From Gammaproteobacteria bacterium (GTDB lineage Bacteria > Pseudomonadota > Gammaproteobacteria > Pseudomonadales > Azotimanducaceae): a stretch of DNA of 35,255 bases. The DNA is taken from NCBI GenBank assembly GCA_030428905.1, contig JAUIED010000036.1, forward strand, positions 1 through 35,255, read 5' to 3'. Both the position numbers and the translations under genes were made by a program. The notes beneath the pieces were generated by a model. That model was not told the origin of the DNA. It ran no database searches and saw nothing but the letters and a program-made list of their open reading frames with translations. Shown here piece after piece: positions 7,981-15,109 of this stretch; within the stretch, counting starts at the first letter, position 1; every line of letters begins with the position of its first letter.

Positions 7981-8023
7981 CAGGGCGCTGAAAAAGTACT
8001 TCCTGTACTTTTTCAGCAGCCTG
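7981..8023. repeat. Palindromic intergenic element or hairpin
   Basis: Immediately after the amidohydrolase stop, GCTGAAAAAGTAC (7987-7999) and its perfect reverse complement (8005-8017) enclose TTCCT. The flanks extend the symmetry imperfectly (CAGG at 7981, CCTG at 8020-8023), giving arms of about 19 bases. It ends 36 bases before the GTG of the next gene. It could be a dispersed REP/MITE-like element or a transcript hairpin. The T-run lies inside the stem, so it is not a classical terminator. Confidence 0.7.
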
Positions 8024-8059
8024 TTAGAAACAACCGTGGATCACGATGGAGAAGTATCA

Positions 8060-9082
8060 GTGAGCAATGAAAGCAACGCCTACTGGACGGTGCGTTCCTA
8101 CCCGGACGGGGAGATCTCTGCGGCTAACTTCGAGTTGCTTGCAGCACCTGTGCCTGAACCGGGGCAGGGTGAGGTGCTGGTCAAGACTACGCACCTGGTG
8201 GTGTCGCCGCCGCTGCGCATGGCGCTTGGAACCGGTGGGATTGCGGGTAAGCCGCTGCCGCTGGGCAGCCTCATGCGCGGATCCGGCCAGGGTCGGGTGG
8301 TGGCATCGAAGCATGCGGATTTCAAGGAAGGGGATCTCGTTGCCGGCCCGTTCGGCTGGCAGCAGTACGCGGTGACGGACGGTAAACAGCCGATCCCTCT
8401 GCAGAAGGTCAAACCGTTCGGAGATCTGCCCGTAACCGCCAATCTGCATGTGATGGGCTCTGGCGGCGCAACTGCGTTCATTGGCCTGTTTGACTACGGC
8501 AAGCCGAGTGCGGGCGACACCGTTGTGGTGTCCGCAGCGGCTGGAAACGTCGGTTCCATTGTTTGCCAGCTTGCCAAGCTCGCCGGTTGCCGGGTGGTCG
8601 GTATCGCCGGAAGCGAGGAGAAGTGCCGCTGGCTCACCGGCTCGCTCGGTGTCGATGGGGCGATCAACTACAAATCCGAGAAGGTGAGCGACGCCCTCGG
8701 CCGACACTGTCCGGACGGCGTGGATGTCTACTTTGACAATGTCGGCGGCAAGACATTGGATGCCGTGCTTGATCGCATCAACTTCGGAGCCCGTGTGGTG
8801 CTGTGCGGGGCTACCTCACAGTACGAGGGCGACAGCCAATGGTATGGCCCGTCGAAGTATTTCAATCTGGTGTACAAACAGGCCACCATGCAGGGGTTCT
8901 ATATCTTCAACTTCCAGAGCAGGTTTCCGCAGATCTTCGCGCGGCTGCAAGCGCTGATCGAGGAAGGAAAGCTGACCTACGCTGAGGATCAGATGCAGGG
9001 CGTGGGCAGTCTTCCGGATGCACTGGTGAAAGTGTTGTCGGGCGCAAACTTCGGCACGCAGTTGGTTAACCTTGACGTATAG
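8060..9082 (+). CDS. Zinc-independent MDR-family NADP-dependent oxidoreductase (CurA/prostaglandin-reductase-like)
   Basis: A 340-residue medium-chain reductase without the catalytic zinc cysteines. The N-terminal GroES-like domain ends near residue 120. The Rossmann part has AAAGNVGSIVCQLAK (about 159-173), where family members usually have AAAGAVGS. IAGSEEKCRWL is consistent with NADP(H) use and DVYFDNVGGKTLD is a family signature. Relatives such as E. coli CurA reduce enone double bonds. The substrate here is unknown. I chose GTG 8060 because GGAGAAG lies five bases upstream and the first residues align with family starts. GTG 8036 would add eight residues. It is the third gene of the plus-strand part of the probable catabolic cluster, separated from the amidohydrolase by the palindrome. 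It converges on the HAD gene with 11 bases between. Confidence 0.9.
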   Translation: MSNESNAYWTVRSYPDGEISAANFELLAAPVPEPGQGEVLVKTTHLVVSPPLRMALGTGGIAGKPLPLGSLMRGSGQGRVVASKHADFKEGDLVAGPFGWQQYAVTDGKQPIPLQKVKPFGDLPVTANLHVMGSGGATAFIGLFDYGKPSAGDTVVVSAAAGNVGSIVCQLAKLAGCRVVGIAGSEEKCRWLTGSLGVDGAINYKSEKVSDALGRHCPDGVDVYFDNVGGKTLDAVLDRINFGARVVLCGATSQYEGDSQWYGPSKYFNLVYKQATMQGFYIFNFQSRFPQIFARLQALIEEGKLTYAEDQMQGVGSLPDALVKVLSGANFGTQLVNLDV

Positions 9083-9093
9083 CGCACCGTGTT

Positions 9094-9894
9094 TCAGACG
9101 GTTTCGAGCAGATCGCGCAGTTTTTCCATCACGCCGCTGACGCCGTCACCGGACAGTATCTCGTTCGCGCTCTCCCGCGCGTAGCGGTCACAGTGTGCCG
9201 GGGCGGCGCTGTGCCCGGCCACGCTCAGCATGGACACGTCATTGACGCTGTCGCCGATCGCCAGCACTTCGTCAAGAGTGATACCCAGCTCACGGGCGAG
9301 TTGCGTCACCGCGTTGCCTTTGCTCGCATCCGGCGCGTGCACGGCGGTCACCCCGGGAAAGTCCAGCAACGTGATCCTGGCCCCGTACCGGGCTTCGAGC
9401 AGCACGTGCACCTCGGGCGACGTCTCCCGCGTGCTGATGATATCGATGCCCGTGGGGTCAACTCCGGATTCGTGCGGCGCGGGGTGAATCTCCATCTCGA
9501 CCTGAGACACATCGGCGAAGTAACGCGCGGCCGCTGAGTCGCTCGTGACCAGATAGCGGCTGGAATCAAACCATGCCAGGGGCCAACCGTGATTGGCGGC
9601 GTAGTCGATGAGTTCCAGCGCGATCGCCCGTTCGATGGCACATCCGTGCCGCAGGGTGCCGTCGAAGTTGTGCACCGACGCGCCCTGCTGACAGATCAGC
9701 GGCTGGTCGATGCTCAGGTGTTTGGCAATGTGCAGCGTGCCAGGGTACATACGCCCTGTGGCGAGAACGACGACGATGCCAGCTTCATGCAGGTTGTGCA
9801 CGGCTTCGGTCATCGACGGATCAGGCACCGCCAGCGTGTCCACGCCCGGTGCCAGAAGCGTTCCATCGATGTCCAGTGCGACCAGGCGAATCAT
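9094..9894 (-). CDS. Cof-type HAD-superfamily hydrolase
   Basis: A 266-residue phosphatase of the HAD IIB (Cof) type. Motif I is LDIDGTLL with both aspartates, motif II is VVLATGR, motif III is the lysine of SKGNAV, and motif IV is GDSVNDVSML. The cap lies between motifs II and III. Such enzymes dephosphorylate small phosphorylated metabolites, often sugar phosphates or cofactors; specificity cannot be assigned. The ATG at 9894 overlaps the stop of the preceding dehydrogenase as ATGA, implying translational coupling. An in-frame ATG at 9900 adds two residues. It is the last gene of a five-gene operon that otherwise looks devoted to carnitine-like substrates, and a phosphatase has no obvious place there. 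Confidence 0.9.
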   Translation of the reverse strand: MIRLVALDIDGTLLAPGVDTLAVPDPSMTEAVHNLHEAGIVVVLATGRMYPGTLHIAKHLSIDQPLICQQGASVHNFDGTLRHGCAIERAIALELIDYAANHGWPLAWFDSSRYLVTSDSAAARYFADVSQVEMEIHPAPHESGVDPTGIDIISTRETSPEVHVLLEARYGARITLLDFPGVTAVHAPDASKGNAVTQLARELGITLDEVLAIGDSVNDVSMLSVAGHSAAPAHCDRYARESANEILSGDGVSGVMEKLRDLLETV

Positions 9895-10868
9895 TGGCAT
9901 GTGGTACCCGCGAAAGCTGCACCAGCCTCCCAGGCCGCAAGATGCGCGCCTGCGCCGGCGTTGGTTTCCTTCAGCGCACGCAGTATGGCCACCAGGTTGC
10001 GGTCGCGGGCTTCGCTGGCGGCTTGGACGCTCACGCCGCCGGCATGTTCTTCAGTTTGTCGCGCAATGCGTTCGATCAGGGTCTGGTCCAGATCGGGGAC
10101 GTCGGTGAGACGGCTCCACGGCCACTGCAGCGCCGGCCCAAACTGCTGCAGAAAATGTTGCATGCCCTGCTCGCCGCCGCCCAGGCGGTAGGTCTCGAAC
10201 AAACCCATCTGCGCCCAGCGCAGACCGAAGCCGAAGCGGATAGCGTCGTCGATCTGGCCGGTGGTGGCCACACCGTCGCGCACCAGCCACAACGCCTCCC
10301 GCCACATGGCCTCGAGCAGGCGATCGGCGATGTGCGCATCAATCTCCCGACCCAGCAGGAGCGGTTTCATACCCACGGCCTGAAGTAGAGCCTGGGCTTC
10401 AGCGACGGCAGTGCTGTCAGGACAGGACACTACCTCGACAAGCGGCAGCAGATACACTGGATTGAACGGGTGGCAGACCAGCATGCGCTCCGGTCGGGTG
10501 AGATCTTGCGACAGCGCGCTCGGTGTAAAGCCCGACGTGGAAGAGGCGATGATCGTCTCCGGCGGGGTGAGTTTCTCGATGTCGGCGAGCAGTTGCTGCT
10601 TGGTGTGTAGAACCTCTGGCGTGCTCTCCTGCACCCACGTGGCATCGCGCACGGCATCTGCCAGGTTGTTGGCGAACTCGAGCGCGCCTGGTGCGGGCAG
10701 TGGAACGTCGTACACGGTTTGCAGGCAGGATGCTGCAGCATCGACGGTGGCGCGCACGCGCTGCTCATCTGCCTGTGGGTCGAACACCCGCACGCTCTTG
10801 CCGTGCACCACGAAGCGAGCAACCCATCCGGCGCCGATCACACCGGCGCCGACGATACCGACGCTCAT
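9891..10868 (-). CDS. L-carnitine dehydrogenase-like 3-hydroxyacyl dehydrogenase
   Basis: A 325-residue NAD-dependent dehydrogenase of the 3-hydroxyacyl-CoA dehydrogenase fold. The N-terminal Rossmann motif is VGIVGAGVIGAGW (residues 3-15), with an aspartate after the second strand (FDPQ) favouring NAD. The catalytic histidine-glutamate pair is His133 in CHPFNP and Glu145 in LVEVV. The later RFGFGLRWAQMGLFETYRLGGGEQGM is characteristic of carnitine 3-dehydrogenase (EC 1.1.1.108), which oxidises L-carnitine to 3-dehydrocarnitine. Some such enzymes carry a fused C-terminal thioesterase. This one stops at 325 residues and lacks it. It overlaps the BKACE gene by four bases upstream (10865-10868) and the HAD gene downstream. 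The BKACE partner strengthens the carnitine assignment, but another beta-hydroxy acid remains possible. Confidence 0.87.
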   Translation of the reverse strand: MSVGIVGAGVIGAGWVARFVVHGKSVRVFDPQADEQRVRATVDAAASCLQTVYDVPLPAPGALEFANNLADAVRDATWVQESTPEVLHTKQQLLADIEKLTPPETIIASSTSGFTPSALSQDLTRPERMLVCHPFNPVYLLPLVEVVSCPDSTAVAEAQALLQAVGMKPLLLGREIDAHIADRLLEAMWREALWLVRDGVATTGQIDDAIRFGFGLRWAQMGLFETYRLGGGEQGMQHFLQQFGPALQWPWSRLTDVPDLDQTLIERIARQTEEHAGGVSVQAASEARDRNLVAILRALKETNAGAGAHLAAWEAGAAFAGTTCQ

Positions 10869-11773
10869 ACGGGGTCCCTCTTTGTCAGACGTAGCCGCTC
10901 GCGCACTTCTGCGGGGCCGAGCAGCCGCGCGCCCAGGTTCTCGATGATGGCCACAGCGCGCTCCACGAGGTCGGCGTTGGTGGCCAGCCTGCCGCGCTCC
11001 AGGTACAGGTTGTCCTCCAGACCGACGCGCACGTTGCCGCCGGCGAGCACCGCGGCTGCGACGTAGGGCATCTGGTGCGCGCCCAGGCTGAAAGCAGACC
11101 AGGTCCAGTCGGCGGGCACGTTGGCGACCATTGCGAGAAACGTTTGCAGATCATCCGGTGCGCCCCAGGGCACGCCCATGCAGAGCTGCACCAGCACCGG
11201 GTCCGACAGAATGCCTTCCTCAGCCAGTTGCCTGGCGTACCACAGGTGCCCCGTATCGAACGCCTCTACCTCCACGCGCACGTCCAGTGCCCCGGCCATG
11301 GCGCCCATGGCGCGGAGCATTGCGGGGGTGTTGGTCATCACGTAGTCCGCTTCGGCAAAGTTCATGGTGCCGCAGTCCAGCGTGCAGATCTCCGGCCGGC
11401 ACAGCGCGATGGGTTCCATACGTTCCGAAGCGCCAGCCATATCGGTGCCGTTTGCGGGAGGCAAAGGATGCTCAGCACCGCCGAGGTAGAGATCGCCACC
11501 CATGCCGGTGGTGAGGTTCAGCACCACGTCGACATCTGCCGCGCGAATGCGCTCGGTGAGCTCCCGGTACAGGGCCGGATCACGGCTGGGCGCGCCGGTG
11601 TGTGGATCGCGTACGTGGCAGTGCACGATCGCGGCTCCGGCGCGGGCCGCGGCGATGGCGGCGTCGGCAATCTCTTCCGGGCTGCGCGGTACGTGCGGGC
11701 TCTTGTCTTGAGTGGCGCCGGAGCCGGTGACGGCACAGGTGATGAACACTTCACGATTGAGGGTCAGTGGCAT
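10865..11773 (-). CDS. BKACE family beta-keto acid cleavage enzyme (DUF849), probable dehydrocarnitine cleavage
   Basis: A 302-residue zinc TIM-barrel enzyme. The metal ligands are His51 and His53 (IVHCHVRDP) and Glu253. Arg249 and Asp254 in GGNVRVGLEDNLY match the catalytic Arg/Asp spacing known in the 3-keto-5-aminohexanoate cleavage enzyme. LNLTTGMGG supplies the substrate-binding loop. BKACEs combine a beta-keto acid with acetyl-CoA to give acetoacetate and a new CoA ester. With 3-dehydrocarnitine the product is betainyl-CoA. Its overlap with the carnitine-dehydrogenase-like gene supports that substrate by context. AAGG lies nine bases before the ATG. The gene starts 10 bases after the VOC stop. 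Confidence 0.9.
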   Translation of the reverse strand: MPLTLNREVFITCAVTGSGATQDKSPHVPRSPEEIADAAIAAARAGAAIVHCHVRDPHTGAPSRDPALYRELTERIRAADVDVVLNLTTGMGGDLYLGGAEHPLPPANGTDMAGASERMEPIALCRPEICTLDCGTMNFAEADYVMTNTPAMLRAMGAMAGALDVRVEVEAFDTGHLWYARQLAEEGILSDPVLVQLCMGVPWGAPDDLQTFLAMVANVPADWTWSAFSLGAHQMPYVAAAVLAGGNVRVGLEDNLYLERGRLATNADLVERAVAIIENLGARLLGPAEVRERLRLTKRDPV

Positions 11774-11783
11774 TCAGTGGGCC

Positions 11784-12176
11784 TTAGAGTTGGTCGGCGA
11801 TGGGCGGGTGGTGGATGAGTTGCACCGTCGTGCCGTCCGGGTCCTTGCAGTAGAAGGAGCGTGCTCCGTCGCGGTGAGTCTTCGGTGGGGCGATGATCTC
11901 GACGCCATGCGCCACCAGATGCGCGTGCCAGGCGTCCACATGCGCAGCTTCGGTGAGGATGATGCCGATGTGATCCAACCGCCCTTCCTGTGGGCGTCCT
12001 GGTTCCGCCCGGTGCAGGGCCAGGTTGTCGGCCCCACTGCACAGATACAGGTTGTCGTCATCCGGCTGCCACTCTATCTGGTAGCCCAGCAGGTCGATGT
12101 AGAAATGGGCGGCAGCGTCGAGATCGTGCACGAACAGCGCCACATGGCGCAGCCCTGCGTGCGGCGGCAGCTTCAT
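11784..12176 (-). CDS. VOC (glyoxalase/dioxygenase) superfamily protein
   Basis: A 130-residue protein with the two beta-alpha-beta-beta-beta modules of the vicinal oxygen chelate fold. Module one is LRHVALFVHDLDAAAHFYIDLLGY and module two is RLDHIGIILTEAAHVDAW. It ends FYCKDPDGTTVQLIHHP. His11 and His73 are candidate metal ligands. The usual last-module glutamate (DPDG..IEL) is glutamine here, which could weaken or alter metal binding. The reaction cannot be named. It starts within the end of the OsmC gene (ATGA overlap, 12173-12176) and precedes BKACE by 10 bases, so it belongs to the same transcript. A role in handling a reactive side product is speculative. Confidence 0.88.
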   Translation of the reverse strand: MKLPPHAGLRHVALFVHDLDAAAHFYIDLLGYQIEWQPDDDNLYLCSGADNLALHRAEPGRPQEGRLDHIGIILTEAAHVDAWHAHLVAHGVEIIAPPKTHRDGARSFYCKDPDGTTVQLIHHPPIADQL

Positions 12177-12598
12177 GGTAGGGCCTCCAGCACCTCGTGG
12201 CTGTGGGTGATGGTAACACCACCCCGCTCGAGCATGATCGAGGCGCTGCAGTACTTCTCGGCAGACAAACGCACAGCGCGTGCTACCTTTTTCTCATCGA
12301 GGCCATTTCCTGTGACCACGAAGTGAAGGTGGATCTTTTCGAAAACCTGCGGCACGTCATCCGCGCGCTGCGCTTCAATCTGCGTTACGCAGTCCGTCAC
12401 CACCTGGCGAGATTTCGCCAGGATATTGACGACATCGTAGGAGGAGCAGCCGCCGAGACCGATGAGCAGCATTTCCATGGGCCGGGCGCCGCGATTTTCG
12501 CCGCCGCCTTCGGGCGGTCCGTCCATCGGAATGCCATGACCGGAGCCGGTTGTGCCGACGAAGTGCACTTTGTCCTGCCATCGTATTTCTGCGCGCAT
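12173..12598 (-). CDS. OsmC/YhfA-family protein
   Basis: A 141-residue OsmC-fold protein close to E. coli YhfA. Shared landmarks are GSGHGIPMDG, RPMEMLLIGLGGCSSYDVV (with the peroxidatic-type cysteine), HLHFVVTGNGLDEKKVARAVRLSAEKYCSAS (second cysteine) and ITHSHEV. OsmC/Ohr proteins reduce organic hydroperoxides with these two cysteines; YhfA itself has no settled function. I chose ATG 12598 because its first residues (MRAEIRWQDKVHFVG) line up with YhfA. A longer reading from 12628 adds ten unlikely residues. It heads the minus-strand operon and is divergent from crp, the same arrangement as yhfA-crp in E. coli and the OsmC gene beside vfr in Pseudomonas. Confidence 0.93.
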   Translation of the reverse strand: MRAEIRWQDKVHFVGTTGSGHGIPMDGPPEGGGENRGARPMEMLLIGLGGCSSYDVVNILAKSRQVVTDCVTQIEAQRADDVPQVFEKIHLHFVVTGNGLDEKKVARAVRLSAEKYCSASIMLERGGVTITHSHEVLEALP

Positions 12599-12704
12599 GA
12601 TCGAAAAAACACCCCCCAGATGCTTCAAGTCGTGACATTTTCGCGTAAATAAGGGTGACGGGCGACCGCTCAGACTGTGAAAAGGTGCCGTTTGTCGACC
12701 ACGT

Positions 12705-12720
12705 CTCGAAACACGTCACA
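12705..12720 (+). promoter_or_regulatory. Possible CRP half-site in the crp/osmC divergent region
   Basis: CTCGA-N6-TCACA lies about 49 bases before the crp ATG. The right half matches the CRP consensus TCACA exactly; the left half keeps only G and A of TGTGA. Autoregulation by CRP is common, but this match is weak. Confidence 0.2.
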
Positions 12721-12768
12721 GGGATTTGCCAATATTCATCACACGCAAGGTGTTACGAAGGAGCGGAA

Positions 12769-13464
12769 ATGCTTGCAACAAAAAACAACCAAGGTGGGTT
12801 TGGCGCTAAGCGGCCCATGACGGCCCGGGGCTTTCAACAGCCCTCGACCCAGGAGAATTCGCATCTGGACGCGTTTCTCGCCGCTGCGCATCGTCGCAAG
12901 TACCCGGCAAAGAGCACGTTGATCTATGCCGGTGACAAGAGCGATTCGATCTACTACATCCTCAAAGGCTCGGTAACGGTGCTGGTAGAGGATGAGTCGG
13001 GTCGCGAAATCATCGTCTCCTACCTGAACAAGGGCGACTTCTTCGGAGACATGCCTCTGTTCATGGAAGACGCACCCCGTTCGGCGTGGGTGAAGGCGAA
13101 GACGGAGTGTGAGGTTGCCGAGCTCAGCTACGGCAAGTTCCGTGAGCTTGCAGAGAAGCACACGCAGCTCCTCTACGCGGTGGGTCGGCAGATGGCTGAT
13201 CGCCTCACACGCACCACACAGAAAGTAAGCGACCTGGCGTTTCTCGACGTCACGGGTCGGGTAGCACGGACGTTGCTCGAGCTTACCAGGCAGCCAGACG
13301 CGATGACCCATCCGGATGGCATGCAGATCAAGATCACCCGGCAGGAGATCGGCCGCATCGTGGGATGTTCCCGTGAGATGGTCGGGCGAGTGCTGAAGAC
13401 CCTGGTGGACCAGGGGCTGGTGTCGGTCAAAGGAAAGACCATGGTGGTTTACGGCACGCGCTAG
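12769..13464 (+). CDS. crp: CRP/Vfr-type cyclic-nucleotide-responsive transcription regulator
   Basis: A 231-residue homodimeric regulator. The beta-roll contains [30 protein letters not shown] and the phosphate-binding loop at about residues 92-108. Arg104 and Ser105 match E. coli Arg82 and Ser83, but E. coli Gly-Glu-Leu-Gly is Gly93-Asp94-Met95-Pro96 here. Thr149-Thr150 stand for Thr127-Ser128. The C-terminal helix-turn-helix [21 protein letters not shown] keeps the three base-contacting residues (Arg, Glu, Arg), so it should read the usual TGTGA-N6-TCACA site. It has about 22 extra N-terminal residues compared with E. coli CRP, as Xanthomonas Clp does. AAGGAG lies five bases before ATG 12769, which settles the start. 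It is followed by a strong terminator. Confidence 0.95.
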   Translation: MLATKNNQGGFGAKRPMTARGFQQPSTQENSHLDAFLAAAHRRKYPAKSTLIYAGDKSDSIYYILKGSVTVLVEDESGREIIVSYLNKGDFFGDMPLFMEDAPRSAWVKAKTECEVAELSYGKFRELAEKHTQLLYAVGRQMADRLTRTTQKVSDLAFLDVTGRVARTLLELTRQPDAMTHPDGMQIKITRQEIGRIVGCSREMVGRVLKTLVDQGLVSVKGKTMVVYGTR

Positions 13465-13488
13465 GATTGCCAACACAGGGAAGTGAAG

Positions 13489-13517
13489 AAAAAGGGCCCA
13501 CGGATCGGGCCCTTTTT
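13489..13517. terminator. Bidirectional intrinsic terminator after crp
   Basis: GGGCCC at 13494-13499 and 13507-13512 form a stem (extended by flanking A5/T5 pairs) around ACGGATC, followed by TTTTT. The symmetric A5 on the left lets it work on both strands. It lies 24 bases after the crp stop and 59 bases before the amidase start. Confidence 0.93.
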
Positions 13518-13564
13518 CGTTGTTTTTTCCGTTCTGGCTGGGCGATTGTGGTGGTGCGCGCAGG

Positions 13565-13570
13565 TATAGT
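13565..13570 (+). promoter_or_regulatory. Candidate -10 box placed for a leaderless amidase mRNA
   Basis: TATAGT ends six bases before the amidase ATG at 13577. A transcript starting at the normal distance would begin at or next to the ATG. No Shine-Dalgarno sequence and no good -35 at 17 bases are visible. Confidence 0.3.
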
Positions 13571-13576
13571 GCGCCG

Positions 13577-15043
13577 ATGTCCTTTGATCTGAAGAGCCAG
13601 CCGACGCCCGCATTTACGCCGCAGCTGCCGGCCAGCGAGCTGTGTTTCGCAGACGCCAGCGAGCTGTTGAGAATGCTGGAGTGCGGTGAGATCTCCGCAC
13701 GCAACCTCATGACCGTGCACCTCGAGCAGGTGGCTCGCTTCAACCCCGTGGTCAACGCGATCTGCACACGAGTGCCGGCCGAAGGGTTGCTTGAGCAGGC
13801 CGATCAGGCCGATGCACGCCGGGCGCGGGGTTGCGCCGGCGCGCTGGAGGGATTGCCTGTTGCGGTGAAAGATCTCGCCGCCACGTGCGGTATCCGCACG
13901 ACGATGGGCTCGGTGCACGCCGATACCGTGCCGACGTACGATACCTTGTTTGTCGAGCGTATCCGTCAGGCTGGGGCGATCATCATCGGCAAGACCAACA
14001 CGCCGGAATTTGGTGCGGGATCGCACACGTTCAACGACCTGTTTGGCGTTACCAGAAATCCATACGCGTTGGATCGTACGGCCGGGGGCAGCAGCGGCGG
14101 TGCCGCGGCGGCACTAGCGTGCGGCTTCATGCCGCTGGCGGACGGTAGCGATATGGGCGGCTCGCTGCGCAACCCTGCGGCGTTCTGCAATGTGGTGGGA
14201 ATGCGTCCGTCTATGGGCCGTGTGCCGAGCGTGCCGCTGCCGATGGCCTGGCAGAGCCGGCTGTCGGTGGAAGGTCCCATGGCCCGCTCCGTGGAGGATT
14301 GTGCACTGCTTCTGTCGGTGATGGCCGGGGGCGATGTCCGCGACCCGGCATCACTCATCCCGTCGGAACGCTTCGACCTCGGCGCTGTAGACGTCTCAGC
14401 CAAGCGTGTTGCGTTCACGCCAGACCTCGGAGTGCTGCCGGTTGCGGCTGAGGTGAGAAACGTCTTCGCGGGCGCTGAGAAGGTATTCAGGGATATGGGC
14501 TGTGTCGTGGAAGACGACCATCCAGACGTTACGGGGGCCATGGATGTGTTTCGCACGCTGCGAGCGCACCAGTTTGCTGCTTCACTTGGCGCGCTGGTAC
14601 GGCGCGGCGCGAAGCTCAAACCCAGCCTGCGTGAAAACGTGGAGGCGGGATTCGCGCTGACGGCAGCGGACCTGGCCAGGGCTGATGTCCAGCGCACAGC
14701 GCTGTACCAACGCTTCTGCGCGTTTTTCGAACACTTCGACTATCTGGTGCTGCCGAGCACGCAAGTGGCTCCGTTCGACCTGCGCCAGGAATGGGTGCGG
14801 GAGATCGACGGCAGGGCCCTGGCCGACTACCTGGAGTGGATGAGCATCTGCTGCATTGTCAGCGTCACCGGGCTACCGGCCATCTCGGTGCCCTGCGGTT
14901 TTACCAGCGATGGCCTGCCGGTGGGCCTGCAGATCGTCGGCGCTCCTCAGGCCGATGGTTCGGTGCTCAGGCTCGCCTCAGCCTTCGAATCGCACACGCG
15001 GTTTGGTCGGCAGCGGCCGGGGCTTTTCATACCACCAGAATGA
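13577..15043 (+). CDS. Amidase signature family enzyme
   Basis: A 488-residue hydrolase of the amidase signature family, which cleaves amide or related C-N bonds. The Ser-cisSer-Lys triad is present: Lys98 in LPVAVKDLA, Ser172 in TAGGSSGGAAAALA, and Ser196 in DGSDMGGSLRNPA, with the family spacing of 24 between the two serines. Sequences such as IIIGKTNTPEFGAGSHTFN are family hallmarks. It is not obviously GatA, since no gatB or gatC is nearby; substrates of this family are too varied to guess. No signal peptide, so cytosolic. The start MSFDLKSQ has no ribosome site but has a -10-like TATAGT six bases upstream. It stands alone between the crp terminator and the RDD operon, with 66 bases to the latter. 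Confidence 0.92.
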   Translation: MSFDLKSQPTPAFTPQLPASELCFADASELLRMLECGEISARNLMTVHLEQVARFNPVVNAICTRVPAEGLLEQADQADARRARGCAGALEGLPVAVKDLAATCGIRTTMGSVHADTVPTYDTLFVERIRQAGAIIIGKTNTPEFGAGSHTFNDLFGVTRNPYALDRTAGGSSGGAAAALACGFMPLADGSDMGGSLRNPAAFCNVVGMRPSMGRVPSVPLPMAWQSRLSVEGPMARSVEDCALLLSVMAGGDVRDPASLIPSERFDLGAVDVSAKRVAFTPDLGVLPVAAEVRNVFAGAEKVFRDMGCVVEDDHPDVTGAMDVFRTLRAHQFAASLGALVRRGAKLKPSLRENVEAGFALTAADLARADVQRTALYQRFCAFFEHFDYLVLPSTQVAPFDLRQEWVREIDGRALADYLEWMSICCIVSVTGLPAISVPCGFTSDGLPVGLQIVGAPQADGSVLRLASAFESHTRFGRQRPGLFIPPE

Positions 15044-15109
15044 ACCGCTACAGCCCATGCATGGGGTGCCTCCTTGTGCTCGCCGTCCGGGCAACGCATG
15101 ATCCTGCGC

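Noticed and set aside
9086-9102. ACCGT/ACGGT inverted repeat between the convergent MDR and HAD genes
   Set aside because: Only 5 bp of stem with a 7-base loop and no U-tract; too weak to call a terminator.
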